A DNA stretch of 64,000 nucleotides, from contig JAEVLN010000013.1 of assembly GCA_018350325.1 (NCBI GenBank), positions 1,860,001 through 1,924,000 of the forward strand, in the 5' to 3' direction. The translations under genes were made by a program, and so were the position numbers. Below the pieces are notes generated by a model, which was not told the DNA's origin, did not search any database, and worked only from the letters and a program-made list of their open reading frames with translations. Position 1 is the stretch's first letter; each line of letters opens with the position of its first letter. The stretch comes from Globodera rostochiensis (lineage: Eukaryota; Nematoda; Chromadorea; Rhabditida; Heteroderidae). This document shows positions 33,801 to 45,023 of the stretch, one piece after another.

Positions 33801-36800
33801 CAACAACAAAAAATAGCGAAAATTACATTTTAAAACGTCTATAAATGAAAAATAAAATCAAAAAAATGTTCAAAATTATTAGGAGAATTAATTAAATCAA
33901 TAAAAAAAAGTGAAAATGCTGTTCAACGGGACTGAAATGTCCTGCGCATTGACGAAACGTACCCCCGGGATAAAAGTGCAAAAAAAAATTTAAAAAATTC
34001 AAGTACAAAAAGTCGTCGTGTTGAAAGAGGTGCTCGCGCTTGTTGAGTTTGCCTCCCCCCCCCCCGGGTGACAAATAATTTTTGTGGCGGGTTTTACATA
34101 CCAAAAAATGCCCCCCCCCCGGCGATGTCCCCCCCCCGCCCCCCGCCGCCATTGTTTAAAGGGGGGGGGGACCCCTCGGCCGGCCGACGACACAAATTTA
34201 TAATAATCCTTCAGCACGCACCTCCAGTACACCTCCAGCAGCCATAAAAATTCTTTTGTTTAGGTCGGCGATAACCAAAAAAAAAAAGATTGATCGATTT
34301 TGAGGCAAAATGTTTGTTTCATGGAAAAAAATTTTTTGCTTTTTTTACATTTAATTTAATTTATGATAAATTTGTAAAACGTTTGGGCCAGAAGAGATCA
34401 TTTTGATCAAATTAAATTCTTTTGTATTCAGAACATTCTCATGATTGCTTCGTTTAATATTTGATCGTTTGATCTCAAAGCACACAATTTCTGAATCAGA
34501 CATGATTTAAAACTCATTGTTGATTAGAAAATGTTCCCAATTGATCAATTCTGATCAAAATGTTATCCACACTTTGATCAGAAACAAATTGTTTTGGATC
34601 AGAACTAATGTGTTTGTTGATGAGGTAGGTACGTACATAAACTATTTGATCAGTAGAGCGATCAGGGGAGGGGGACCAGGGAATAATGTATTTAGGTTTT
34701 GATCAGAAAATCTGTGCCCGTCTGTCCCCAGGAGAAGAAGCCATCGGCGTCATTTTGTCGTTTCCCACTTCCCCTTGACGAGTTCCATCATTTAGCCCCT
34801 CTAAATGGGGTCCAACGTTGCACTTAGAACCGGTAAACGGTGCGGTGTGCCCCGAGGGGCGGCTCCGGTAAAAGGTGTGCCCTGAGGCAAAATATTCGTT
34901 CCCCCCTTTTTTCGGGCCCTCAGGGGGCTGGCTCGTTCATCCGTCACCACCGGTTAGTTTTGTTTTGCTTGAGGCGCCATTTGGGCTGCCATTTACGCGG
35001 GACGCTTAATGGATTTGCCCAGCCCCCCCCCCCCCCAACCCCTCCGGGGAGTGGAAGGGGGGGGGGGGGAATAATTTGTGGACCCCCGGACGCCGTACAA
35101 AAATAGAACAATTTTGTTTGTTTGGGAACAAATAGAGGTTCCTGCAATTAATTTTATGAGCTACCACTACATACATAAGTGTTTTTAGCCCTGTAGTTGT
35201 TGAGCACCAGGCTGTCAATTATGACGAGTCCCGAACTGTCCGCGCTGAAATGGCCTGGCGCAGAGTTGGCGCGTGCTGTAACGGCAGCTCTAAAAAGGCA
35301 GGCGGCGGACGAGCCATTTTTACTTTGTTCACAAAAGAATGCAAATTGAAGAAATTTAAACACATTTTTGCGAAAATTTCTTATCCAAAAATGCAATAAA
35401 ATCTTCCGGAAAAATGTTTTCTTACCCAAAAAAATGCACTACCAAAAAAAGATACCTTTTCTTTACAATTGTGAGGGGGGGGGGGGAACTGATAAGATTG
35501 ACAAATTTGGTCCCTAACTATTAGGGATGCTCGAGAGTCTCGGTCTCGAGTCTCGAACCGAGAGGTTTTAGGTCACGAGTTTCGAGATCATTTCTTGGTC
35601 TTCTCGAGTCTCGGTAAATTTCAAGTCTCGAGCATCTCTACTAATTATCATCAAAAGAAAGTTAAATTGTGCACCAAAAATTGCGGGGGGGGGGGGGGTC
35701 GCATAATATAAGAAGCAAATATACTTTTAAGATTTGAGCGTTAACAATAAATTTTTGCATAAATCGTAAAATTTTGTGGAATTTTCAGGCATTTTTAAAT
35801 TTGAAGTGGCACGGGCACTACCTGTCCGGGATTTTGGGTTTTGGGCCGGGCTCGAAGTTCAGACGCGTTGGCGGTGTATTAAAGGTGGGGGAGGGGGGGG
35901 GGGGGCTCAAATCCCCCTAAGGGAAATAGGGAAATGGGAAATAAGCTTTTCTGAATTTTCAATCGAAGTATTTTGCCCTTATGGATTTATTTGGTTGGTT
36001 GAAATGAGTGCACAAGCAACGGCTTTAAGTTGATGACGGATGAGTGATGTGTGTGGCGGGAGGCAAATTTCGGGGATTTTCGGGCGCTGGAGACGCCGGG
36101 GGGGACTTTCGACAGGTGCCCCCTCCCCGACCCCTCGGGGGATAACCACCGACCGTGCGACGATATGACGGCCCTTCCGGCGCATTTGTGTCCTCCCTCC
36201 CCCCCCCCCCCGCCTGTCCGGTATATGAAGCCTCAAATCTTTGGCCTCCGCCTCCGGCGACAGCTGTGATTTGAATTTGGAAAAGTTTAAAGTTTGAAAG
36301 TGCGACGTGCCCCCGGGGTGCTCGCATAGTTTAGGGGATTGGCCCTCCCCCCCTACATTTGCGCCGCAGGGCAAATTTGACATTTGCGCCAGAGGGCAAA
36401 TTTAAAAATAACAAAAAATAAATAAAATATGTTTTGCGCTTGACACGTTTGTGCAATTAATGCATAAGAAGCATTTATTTAATTTTTAATTTTTGGTTTT
36501 ATTTTTTAAAATTATTTTTTTGTTATTTTTTCGCGGCGCAATTGTTGAATTTGGCCTGCGGCGCAAAATGTCCAAACACGGCGGTTAAGGTCGTCGGTCA
36601 GCGCCATTGGGTTGTTTGTTTAGTACAAACTTTAAATAAATTTATTAAAATAACGAAAAATCATGGATTTAAATATTTAAAATTATTAAAAAATAACAGT
36701 AAAAAATAAATAAATATTTTTCGATAAACAAAAAAAAACTAAAATTATTTATTTTCAAAGCTGTGCGACACAAATATGTAAATAAGTGAAAATTCAAACA

Positions 36801-37500
36801 AAAAGTATTTGAATAAGAAAAAACAAAGGAGGATTTTTTGCAAATTTTTTAGCAATTTTTCAACAAATTCGAAAGCTAATTTAAATAATGTTTATTTAAT
36901 TAAATTTGTTTAAATCAGTGTAATTTCCTTTTATTTGTTTAAATAACAATTTAAAATGTTTAATTTATATAAAATTAAAAATATATTTTAGCGTATTTTG
37001 GAACAAAATGTTGGCACACAAAACGCTTGAACGGCGGCAAATTGTCGGAGTAAACGGCCAAACAAATGGAGCGGAAATTTATGCCTAACTTTTTTTTCGG
37101 AGTTATAAAAAATTAATCGCCGCTTTTTTGCTATTAAAAAATTTATTAGACAAATTTTTGTGCGATTTCGACAAAAAACAAATTTTTAATTTCAAAAAAT
37201 AATTTTTGGAATTTAAGGCTAAATTTGTGAGAATTTCTTAGATTTAGGGTCACTTTTTATTTAAAAAATTGGAATTTAAGGCTAAATTTGGGCAAAATTT
37301 TTTAATATAAAAAATTAAATTGGATTTAGGGACAATTTCAATTTTAAAAATCGTCATTAAATTTTTATTATTTTAAGGGGTAAGAACATTTTTGGATTTT
37401 TTTTAAATTTTAAAATTTCAAAAAAATCAGACAAAATATTTATGCATTTCATCGAAAATTGCAATTGGTAATTAATTAATGTTCAAATTAGATTAGCAGC
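30895..37500. other. Long AT-rich region without recognisable genes
   Basis: Only short frames are present. Notable content: a roughly 100-base direct duplication around CCCCGAAATTGTCGGGGG (31.42-31.60 kb), GTACCGGTACGGTA palindromes near 31.99 kb, many poly-C/poly-G runs (32.78, 33.24, 34.1, 35.0, 35.7, 35.9 and 36.2 kb), TGATCA motifs at 34.39-34.70 kb and a TCTCGAGTCTCGG-type tract at 35.53-35.64 kb. Coding-like minus-strand stretches at 34.19-34.24 (VYWRCVLKDYYKFVSSAG) and 35.15-35.29 kb (SADSSGLVIIDSLVLNNYR) are too short to call. Confidence 0.5.
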
Positions 37501-37559
37501 AGCGGCTCATAAACGGGTCAATTTTTGATGAATTTTTTGCTCTCTGATCACTGAATGCC

Positions 37560-37807
37560 GCCGCCACTGGACGATGGGCGGCAAAATGTGCCGCCGTGCC
37601 GACATCGCCGTCGGGGCCTAAAATTTGTTTAAATTTCAAAAAAAAATTGTAAAAAATTTTTTTCACTTGTCATTTCGGCACGACCACCAACTGTTGTTGT
37701 TGTTGTTGTTGTACTGCTCGCGGAACAGCTGCTGAGCAATTCCAACTCGGCACGTTCCTTGTACGAATTGGTCGTTTGCATTTCTTCGCCGACAGTGCGC
37801 CCAAAAT
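37560..37807 (-). CDS. Possible exons of an unidentified gene
   Basis: A stretch at about 37673-37807, preceded by an acceptor, encodes SYKERAELELLSSCSASS followed by polythreonine (or polyglutamine in another frame, from the CAACAACAA run). A second at about 37540-37617 follows a TTTTAG acceptor. Base composition rises above the AT-rich surroundings. No family is recognised, and start, stop and connections are unknown. Confidence 0.25.
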
Positions 37808-38372
37808 CTGTGAACAAATTTATTCGCAAAATTTTTTTATTCGTTTAAAATTCGCTGGCTAATATGCAAAATTTTGACATTTAAAAGTTTAGCCCCCCCC
37901 CCAAAATGCAATCAAATTTTACAATAAAATCAAAAATTAGTGGTCAACAAATGAAATCTTTTTTTAAAAATTTATTTGGAATTCATAAAATTCAGAGGCT
38001 AAAATTAGATCTTGGGTCAGGGCCGGACACCGAAATTTTTCAGCCAGGATTTTTGACGGGATCCCGGCCCCCAAGGGATTTAAGCGAGCGGGATGAAACC
38101 GTGGGGCCGGGATTGTTAACCAAATCCTTGGGTCCGTATCCCGGTCCCGAACCAGCCGATGAGCTTTGGTTTTCACAAAAAATTTCAAAAAAAAAACAAA
38201 AAATTGTCAATGCCTGCCTTCAATGGTTAAGAGACGCCAGGCCTGGCTCTGCTCACAAAAAATCTGGAAAAAAAAGAGTAGTAATTAAACAATTATTTTA
38301 AAATCTTTGTTTAAACAAAAAAATTGTCTCAAAATGTGCCCGCCAACAATGGTTCCGGAAATTTTATCTCCG

Positions 38373-38606
38373 GGATGCCGGATTCCGGTGGCTCCGGAAT
38401 GCCGGATTCCGGTGCCGGATTCCGGTGGCTCCGGAATGCCGGATTCCGGTGCCGGATTCCGGTGGCTCCGAAATGCCGGATTCCGGTGGGTCCGGTGCCG
38501 GATTCCGGTAGGTCCGGTGCCGGATTCCGGTGGCTCCGGGATGCCGGATTCCGGTGGGTCCGGTGCCGGATTCCGGTGGCTCCGGGATGCCGGATTCCGG
38601 GTTTTC
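38373..38606. repeat. Minisatellite of GGATTCCGGTGGCTCCGG-type units
   Basis: Tandem 15- to 24-base units of CCGGATTCCGGTGGCTCCGG and shorter variants. Long frames on both strands here (GFRW..., PESG...) are simply its translation. Confidence 0.92.
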
Positions 38607-38978
38607 ATTGGCATCCGATTACATCCCTTGGGGGGGGGGGCCCACGTGTTCTCCGCGCAAAATGCGGCCCAAATGCGCAATGTATCGGTTGGCCAAGCGC
38701 AGCGTTCGAATGCGCGGAATTCCCGTTTTTACGCCGGGCACTTAAAAAGAAGCTTATTAATTAAATTATTCGCAACACAAAACAATTTACAAAATATAAA
38801 AATGGGTAAAATTTGTAATCTTTTTTTAAACTATTAATAATAAAATATTTAAATAAATTTTATTTTCATTTGTTCATTTTGAAAGTTTGATAAAAAAGTA
38901 AAAATTTAAATGGGTAAAGATAAAATCATTAAATTAAAAAGTGTTTTGTTGTCATTAATCAAAATAAATTTAAATTCA

Positions 38979-39290
38979 AATTAAAATAAACAAATTGACG
39001 CACAAAGTGCGGTCAACGTGCGCAAATGGTAACTGATCTGCAAGTTGCGCAGGGCGCTCTTTTTCAGTCGACTTTTTGCGCTTTGGCCGAATTGTCGACG
39101 AGCGGGACGAATTGGTCGTCGGTCGAATTTCGATGCCAACGAAGTCTGCCAAATTGTAAAAATAATCATTTTTATTGCAATTAAACACAAAAAAAAAAAT
39201 GATGCAGGCGGCGCGCACTTTTTTTTGGTCCGACTCGTCGACGAACGTTTCAACCAATTTTCATCAAAAAAGTCGTCGGCACGGCCTGGC
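38979..39290 (-). CDS. Possible 3' exons of an unidentified gene
   Basis: From a CAG acceptor near 39149 the minus strand reads DFVGIEIRPTTNSSRSS, then IRPKRKKSTEKERPAQ and a TAA at about 38979. This is basic, Ser/Thr-rich and resembles a nuclear-protein tail. An upstream stretch (about 39200-39290) reads RADDFFDENWLKR or, in another frame, VETFVDESDQKK. Not recognised; the exon structure is a guess. Confidence 0.3.
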
Positions 39291-39299
39291 AAAAAATTG

Positions 39300-42200
39300 A
39301 ACAATTTTAAAATATTATTTATAATAGAACATTTTCGCCCCCCGAATTTTCTGAATTTTTTCGTTGATTTTTTAGTGAAAAAAACCCTCTCGGAGAGCGC
39401 AACCCTAAAAACCCCGATTCCCCGACATTTTTCCCGGGGTTTTCGGTCCCCGAATTTTCCGATATTTTTTGTGAAAAACCCCCTCGGGGGAAGGGGGGGG
39501 CCAGCCCCATTCAAATGCAACCAAAAATCACCCAGCGAAGACGAGGAGGCGGAGGAGGCCCAAGCAGTCGGCCAACATTTTGTGTCTTAATTAACCAATT
39601 AAATTAAATCATTTATAAATTAATTAATTAAAAATGTTTTTTGTGTGCGTGTTTTGTACCGTACCTTCTGCATTATTTGCGTATTGTCCAAGCAAAAATT
39701 GGTCACAATTTTCCATAAAATGGCGCAAATTTTTTAAAATTTTCTAAACAATAATTTTGTTGGCTGTCCGTCTGTTTGGCGCCGTGGGGGACGGAAAAAT
39801 AAAAGAAAAATGTGTGAAAGTTGTGGGCCGGCCGGCCGCGCGCCGACCCCCACTCGACCCGAGAAAAATTGCACAACAAAAAAACTCTTTTTTTTTGTGA
39901 GCGGATGATCGAATGGCACAAAAAGAAAAGGGATTATTATTTGGTGGACTCAAAAAATCCAGAAAATATATTCAAGAAAATCCCACCAATTCACAAGAAA
40001 AAGACCGCAAAATTACAGTACGCAAAACGCAAATTTGGCACTGAAAAAGCGTCAAATTACTTTTGCTTATTCCCCTTCGGGGGAAGAAAAACACCGCAAA
40101 CAAAACAACAAACAACAACAACAACAACTTCAAAAGGGTGCTTAAAATGCGAAAAACGTTTTGATTACGGTAACAGCCCCTCAGGAGAAGAAACGGTTTT
40201 GTCTTTAAGAATAGTGTAGGCCTTTAAGGGAAGAAAGCCGCTAAAATAAAGTAAGCGCCTTTTAGTGAATCAATCCTCAAAATTACGGTCTTTTTTTAGA
40301 ATATCAATTGCCCCGCTAGCTCTTAGAGGGTAGAGGGAAATGCAATTTTGGCACATTAACCCCCGAGGGGAAGAAAGAATGCGAAAAATACAATAAGCCC
40401 GTCAGTAGGGCAGTTAAGAGCCGAATTACGGTAGTCCGCCCTTCTACATTTTGACTTTTTGCGGGTGAAGAAAAGTGCCGTAAATTTCTATTTAAAGTTT
40501 CAAGGAAAGAAACGCAATATACTATAATGTTTGGTTTAAAAAAAAAAGAAAAACGTTCAAATATTACGGTATTCTCCTCCCCCTCCCCCCCCCCCTCAGG
40601 GGACAAAAATTTGCGTTTCGTCCGCCCGTCTGCTGGCGACGGCCAACGGACGGACGGATTGGGGGCAGGGGGCACAGAGCTCCCCGTCGCTTCCGACGAC
40701 CATTTTATGGGGCACAAAAATGACAAATTGGCGCGATGGGGACGGGCCGGGGGGGGGGCGTCCGCACTTTGCCCGCCCCCCCCCGGCCCCACCCTCAATC
40801 AAAGTTAAGGTTTTGCAGCGTTTTGGGGGGAATATGGAAGAGGACTAACGGACCGGAATTTACGGTGAAAAATTTAGGGGGATTTTTGGGGCAAAAAATA
40901 ACTCGCGGAAGGTAAAATGACGGACGGACGGACACAATTTTTAGGCGGGGTCACACACAATTTGTAAATTTTAATAAAGTAACTAATTAATGGGGCTATA
41001 AAATGTGGTGAATTTGTGCCATAATTGAATCCAATCTGATCAATTGATGTTTACAAAAATGTAAAGCAAACAATTGCAAAAAATGGCGTTTAAACCTTTA
41101 AAAAAAAAGAATCATCAGAGCTGAACACCGGAGTCCGGACATAAAAAAAAATTCCCCAAATTGGAATTAAAAATACCTCTCAATAAGTCCATCCCCCCCC
41201 CCCCCCAGGGGACGGCACAATTAAAGTTTAAAATTAGAATTCTTCAAGTGAATGGAAAGAATTAGTAAGTAAGATTAACGGGGCAATTCAAATTAAATTT
41301 AGAATTTCCAAATTGAATTAAAAACATTTTATTTATGTTGAAAACATTATACTCTCTCTTTCTCTCTTTCTCAATGAGTCCATATCCCCCCAGGGGACGG
41401 CGGACTTACATTTTCGGCACCTCTACAAAACTTTTGAGGTTTTGCGGTCTCTCCCCTCCTCGTCCGCCGTCGTCTTGAGGGCCTCCCCCCCCCCCCCCCC
41501 GCGTCCTCACACTTTTAGGGTGAGCGACGGATGACGCGAACGGATCGGCGGGGATCGTAAACAATCTTTGGCGGAAAAAATTTTTTGGGATGGGCCGACG
41601 ACTGCGACGGCGCACACAGGCACAGTGCCTCAGGCAATTTATGAATTTAAAATCGCTTTGCCTGGGGCAGAATTGGTAAAATTTTGAGAACTTCTGAGGC
41701 GTTAAATCGCATGGCTGAGCCCGAATTTGCAAATTTTTGAAACTAATCGCTTTGGCCTGAGGCAAATTTGTATTTTTAAAAACGTAATAGCTGTTGCCGG
41801 AGGCATACAAACTTTGAGAATTTTGAGGTAAATTCGCAACATTTTAAAAATTTAATCAATTTAGCCTGACTATGAGGCAAATTTAAAATTGAGAATTTTC
41901 GGAAGCGTTTAAAATCACATGCCTGAGGCAAATTTGAATATCGCTTGGCCAGAAGCCTGAACACTATGTCACTGAGTTTCCTAAAAAAAAACCAAAAACT
42001 TTCGTCCAAACGCAAATAATTAAACAAAAACAAAAAATGTTTCGTTTCTTCACATTAATGATTTTGATGAAAATTCACATTTTAATACATTTGGGAAAAT
42101 GGACATTGCGCAACAACCAGAGAGAAACGGCACAGGGACGGCACCGTGTGCCAATTGCCAATTCTGTCCAACTTTTACAAGGCCCCAAATTCTGGGCAGA

Positions 42201-42600
42201 GGAGAATCATTGCCCCCCCCGGGGGATACAAACCACAATGCAAATGAATGAATGAATGGGTGGGTGGGTGGGTGATTGGATGATTTTGTTGCTCTTCTCA
42301 CCCGGGGGGGGGGGCATTTGGAAGAGCCCCCCCCCCCCCCCGGGGTATGCATTTCATCCGGGGAAGGGGATTTGTGCCTTCCCATCCCCAAGACCATTTA
42401 TGGACGCGCTCTCGGGAGGGGGCAGCGAACTTTTTTGGACAAATAAACATTTTTAGAGCGGGGGGGTGGGAAGAAAACATTGTCTCCCGAAAGGAACGGG
42501 AAAAGGTTCAATGCTAGAAGGGTCCAAATTAAAAACCAATTTGAATCTTCGTATATGAAATGTCGGGCACCCCATTTTTTCTAGGAAGTTGCAAAAATTT
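39300..42600. other. Spacer with degenerate repeats
   Basis: No gene is recognised. Blocks around ATTACGGT and GGGGAAGAAA recur between 40.0 and 40.6 kb. GCCTGAGGCAAATTT-type palindromic motifs recur every 70-100 bases between about 41.62 and 41.96 kb, with single copies at 24.07 and 33.75 kb. Poly-G/C runs are frequent. Confidence 0.5.
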
Positions 42601-42635
42601 TTAGGTGATTCTTCGTCCTGAAAGGTCGATATCGG

Positions 42636-42727
42636 AAGACGGGAAAGGTAATATTTTCATCAGTTGGAACAAAAGTGTAGTTGCCAAATTTAATACTTTG
42701 TGGACAAGCTGAAGCCTGCATCTGACG
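42636..42727 (-). repeat. Exon-like repeat, copy 1 (minus-strand coding-like)
   Basis: It reads ASACPQSIKFGNYTFVP then DENITFPVF on the minus strand after a GTCAG acceptor. It is nearly identical to 63023-63117. Similarity stops at CCCGTCTTCCGAT. The family is unknown. Confidence 0.7.
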
Positions 42728-43329
42728 ATGCGAAAAGAAGCCAATTTTTTTGGTTTTGTAAGTCGGCGTAAGAATGGCATTGCGAATCCGGATGTGCGCG
42801 TGGTGCGTCTGTTTTCGCTGGCTGCGCAAAAGTTCATCTCCGACATTTGCCTGGACGCAATGCAACAGGCATATAGCCATCATTTTGTTTCTGGGCCAAT
42901 TTTTGTGACTTTTTGGAGGAGTTCATATTTTGTTTTTCGTCTATTTGGCCCCGCTTTCTTTGCGTCAAATTTCGAAAAAATGTTTTTTTTAAAAATCTAA
43001 TTCGGGTTGCTCGACCTCGAATTTACCCACCAAGAAACACTTTTTAGGAGATGGAAGCAAAGGAAAAAACAATTTGATGTAAAAGTGCAACCAAACTAGG
43101 CTAGTAGAACCCATATTTTTATTGTTTTGAAAATGTTTGAAGGGTGCAATTTTTACTAATTAATGTCAAATCAATTCTTCGTATTGTATTTTTCCAGGCT
43201 CGCATTAAAGGCCTTGGTCAAGTGAAGAAGGGGCAACGTGAGGCTAAATATTGTCTGACCAACGAACTGTTGCAGCCGGTGCTGGAGGAGTACGGCATTC
43301 AGATGGACAGACCGCCCTTCTACCAATGA
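42728..43329 (+). pseudogene. TAF10: TAF10 (TFIID/SAGA subunit), 5'-truncated
   Basis: The exon ending at 42868 (coding part from about 42759) encodes NPDVRVVRLFSLAAQKFISD, matching the TAF10 histone-fold segment (RLISLAAQKFISDI in vertebrates). The exon 43198-43329 encodes [18 protein letters not shown] and ends PPFYQ then TGA. They join in phase through a GC-AG intron (CAG/GCATAT ... CCAG). TAF10 is a histone-fold subunit shared by TFIID and SAGA. The exon for the first helix (PTIPDAVTGYYL in vertebrates) is not found in the preceding 3 kb; the sequence immediately upstream is a repeat shared with 63 kb. A 90-residue product from ATG 42728 is possible. I favour a truncated copy, but a distant 5' exon cannot be excluded. 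AATAAA lies at about 43465. Confidence 0.75.
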
Positions 43330-43729
43330 GGATTTGGAGTTATAAAAAATCGAAATCGCTCTTTTTTTGACTAACCAGACGGAGACTCTTTGTTTTGTTT
43401 GACCAATAATCATTTTTTGTAATCTTATTGTTACAATTCATCTCTTGGATCTGCATATTCTTGGCAAATAAAACATGCAAAAAACAATTCAACTGTTAGC
43501 GGGGTAGAAATGTTCAATATAAAAAATTAAGCAATCAGCTGTAATGTACAAACATTTTTTTCAAAATTCCATATTAAAAATTCAAACCAAAAAATTGGGC
43601 TTTCCCTGATTTGTGGGCACAGGGCTGGGTTCAGTGCGTTTTCATTGAAAACAGCAAACCCTAAGCCCTCCACTTTCTTTTGCGCTGTACATCACGATTC
43701 GGCGCCGACAAGTTTTTTTCATTATAACT

Positions 43730-43975
43730 TTGCTCAAAGTCAACCAAACCAAACATGCTTGGTATCATTCGAAAGCATGCAATGAGTAGAAGCTTACAAA
43801 GCAAAAGCTAATTGTAAGCGATTCGACTTAAAACGTCACCACGACAAAAATGGCAATTTTCACAGGTTTTAACCTATAACCTTTTTTGAAAAGACGAACC
43901 GTTTAGCTTTTGACTTTTCAAGCTTCTACCATGAATGCTTTCGAATGATACCAAGAATGTCGAGTTTGGTTGACT
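43730..43975. repeat. Imperfect inverted repeat (about 240 bp palindrome)
   Basis: The left arm contains GTCAACCAAACCAAACATGC and CTTGGTATCATTCGAAAGCA. The right arm contains TGCTTTCGAATGATACCAAG and TTTGGTTGACTTTCAGC, inverted. This could be a foldback transposable element. Confidence 0.75.
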
Positions 43976-44069
43976 TTCAGCTAAGTTATAATCAAAAACT
44001 TGTCGACGCCGAATTGTGCCGCGCCGAATCGTGCCGCACCGAGCCGAGCGCGCCGAAACGCGTCGCTTT

Positions 44070-44365
44070 TGCGCGGTCGGGCATCCCCGACCGCTTTCCA
44101 AAAATTTTGAGACACTGTAGACACATCTCTCACACAGACGACTGGGCGACAAACACCACAGAATGGTCGTTGCTTTAAGGAAATTGTCAATACTTTTTTG
44201 TATGGGGTCCAAAACTCTAAAAATAAAAAAGACAGATGAGCGCAGAGATAATGACAAAAGTGTGGAAATAGTGGAGGAAATAGAGAGGAAAAGAGACGAG
44301 AGTAAAAAATGAGAGAGGCAGTGAAATGTACAGTGTGACAGACAGCGAGAGAAATGTGTGTCTAA
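44070..44365. repeat. Dispersed duplicate, copy 1 (partner 63235-63470)
   Basis: Shared blocks include GCGCGGTCGGG...CCCCGACCGCTTTCC, GAATGGTCGTTG, AATACTTTTTTGTATGGGG, GAAATAGTGGAGGAAATA and ACAGTGTGACAGACAGCGA, in the same order and orientation. Confidence 0.85.
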
Positions 44366-45023
44366 CAATTCGAATTTCTATGCCAATTTTTTGTATTTTA
44401 AACTTCAATTTTTCAATTTGCTCACAGTCTCTGGCTGACAAACGCAACAAATTTCTTCTTTGCTTTCTCGATTCAACAACAAAATGTCTGGCGCAATAAG
44501 CGAGTCAAAGCGAAGAAAGGCGGACACTCGCGTTCTTCGTGCCGAAGTTATATTCCCCAAGTCGTTGCGGTAACAATCGAAAGTGCTTGATGTGTAGAAC
44601 TTAATTTTAGGCATAAACTAAGCAATTTGATACTTTTCAAAAAAAAAAAAGTTATGGGCCCGTAAGCCAGTTTGAAAAATTAATTTCTTCAATGCTTTCT
44701 AACGTTGCGAATCGCTTAGCTTTTGCTTGATGGAAAATTGTAGAAAATTTGAGCCTTCGATTGGTATCTTGATCATTTGATTTGGATCGGTTTGAAAAAA
44801 GTTATAAACGTCGGCGCATGTTTGCGCCATGCCTTAGGTGTTTGTCTTAATTTTATTTTTTTATTTTCGTTTGCTGGTCAAATAATTTGAACTCAACAGA
44901 ATTAAGCAAGCTTCGTGTCATTTGGAAATATTTTTATCAAATATATTCTAGCAAAAAAGGGGTGAAAAGACTTGTACTTAATTGTTATTTTATTTTGATT
45001 CACATTTTCGACCACTCCCAAAA

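Larger units (their letters stand above)
43330..45023. other. Spacer containing a copy of the 63-kb repeat
   Basis: No gene is recognised. From about 44070 to 44365 it matches 63235-63470. A copy of AGAAGCTT/AAGCTT-flanked sequence around 43.75-43.95 kb appears in inverted form (CTTTCGAATGATACCAAG at 43938 against CTTGGTATCATTCGAAAG at 43758). Confidence 0.6.

Noticed and set aside
38307..38837. Overlapping long frames on both strands (GFRW/PESG repeats)
   Set aside because: They arise from the CCGGATTCCGGTGG minisatellite, whose period keeps all frames open.
39045..39590. 181-codon plus-strand frame opposite the 39-kb minus-strand exons
   Set aside because: It covers poly-A/T tracts and repeat-like text with no recognisable motif or splice logic; the minus-strand reading looks better, though weak.
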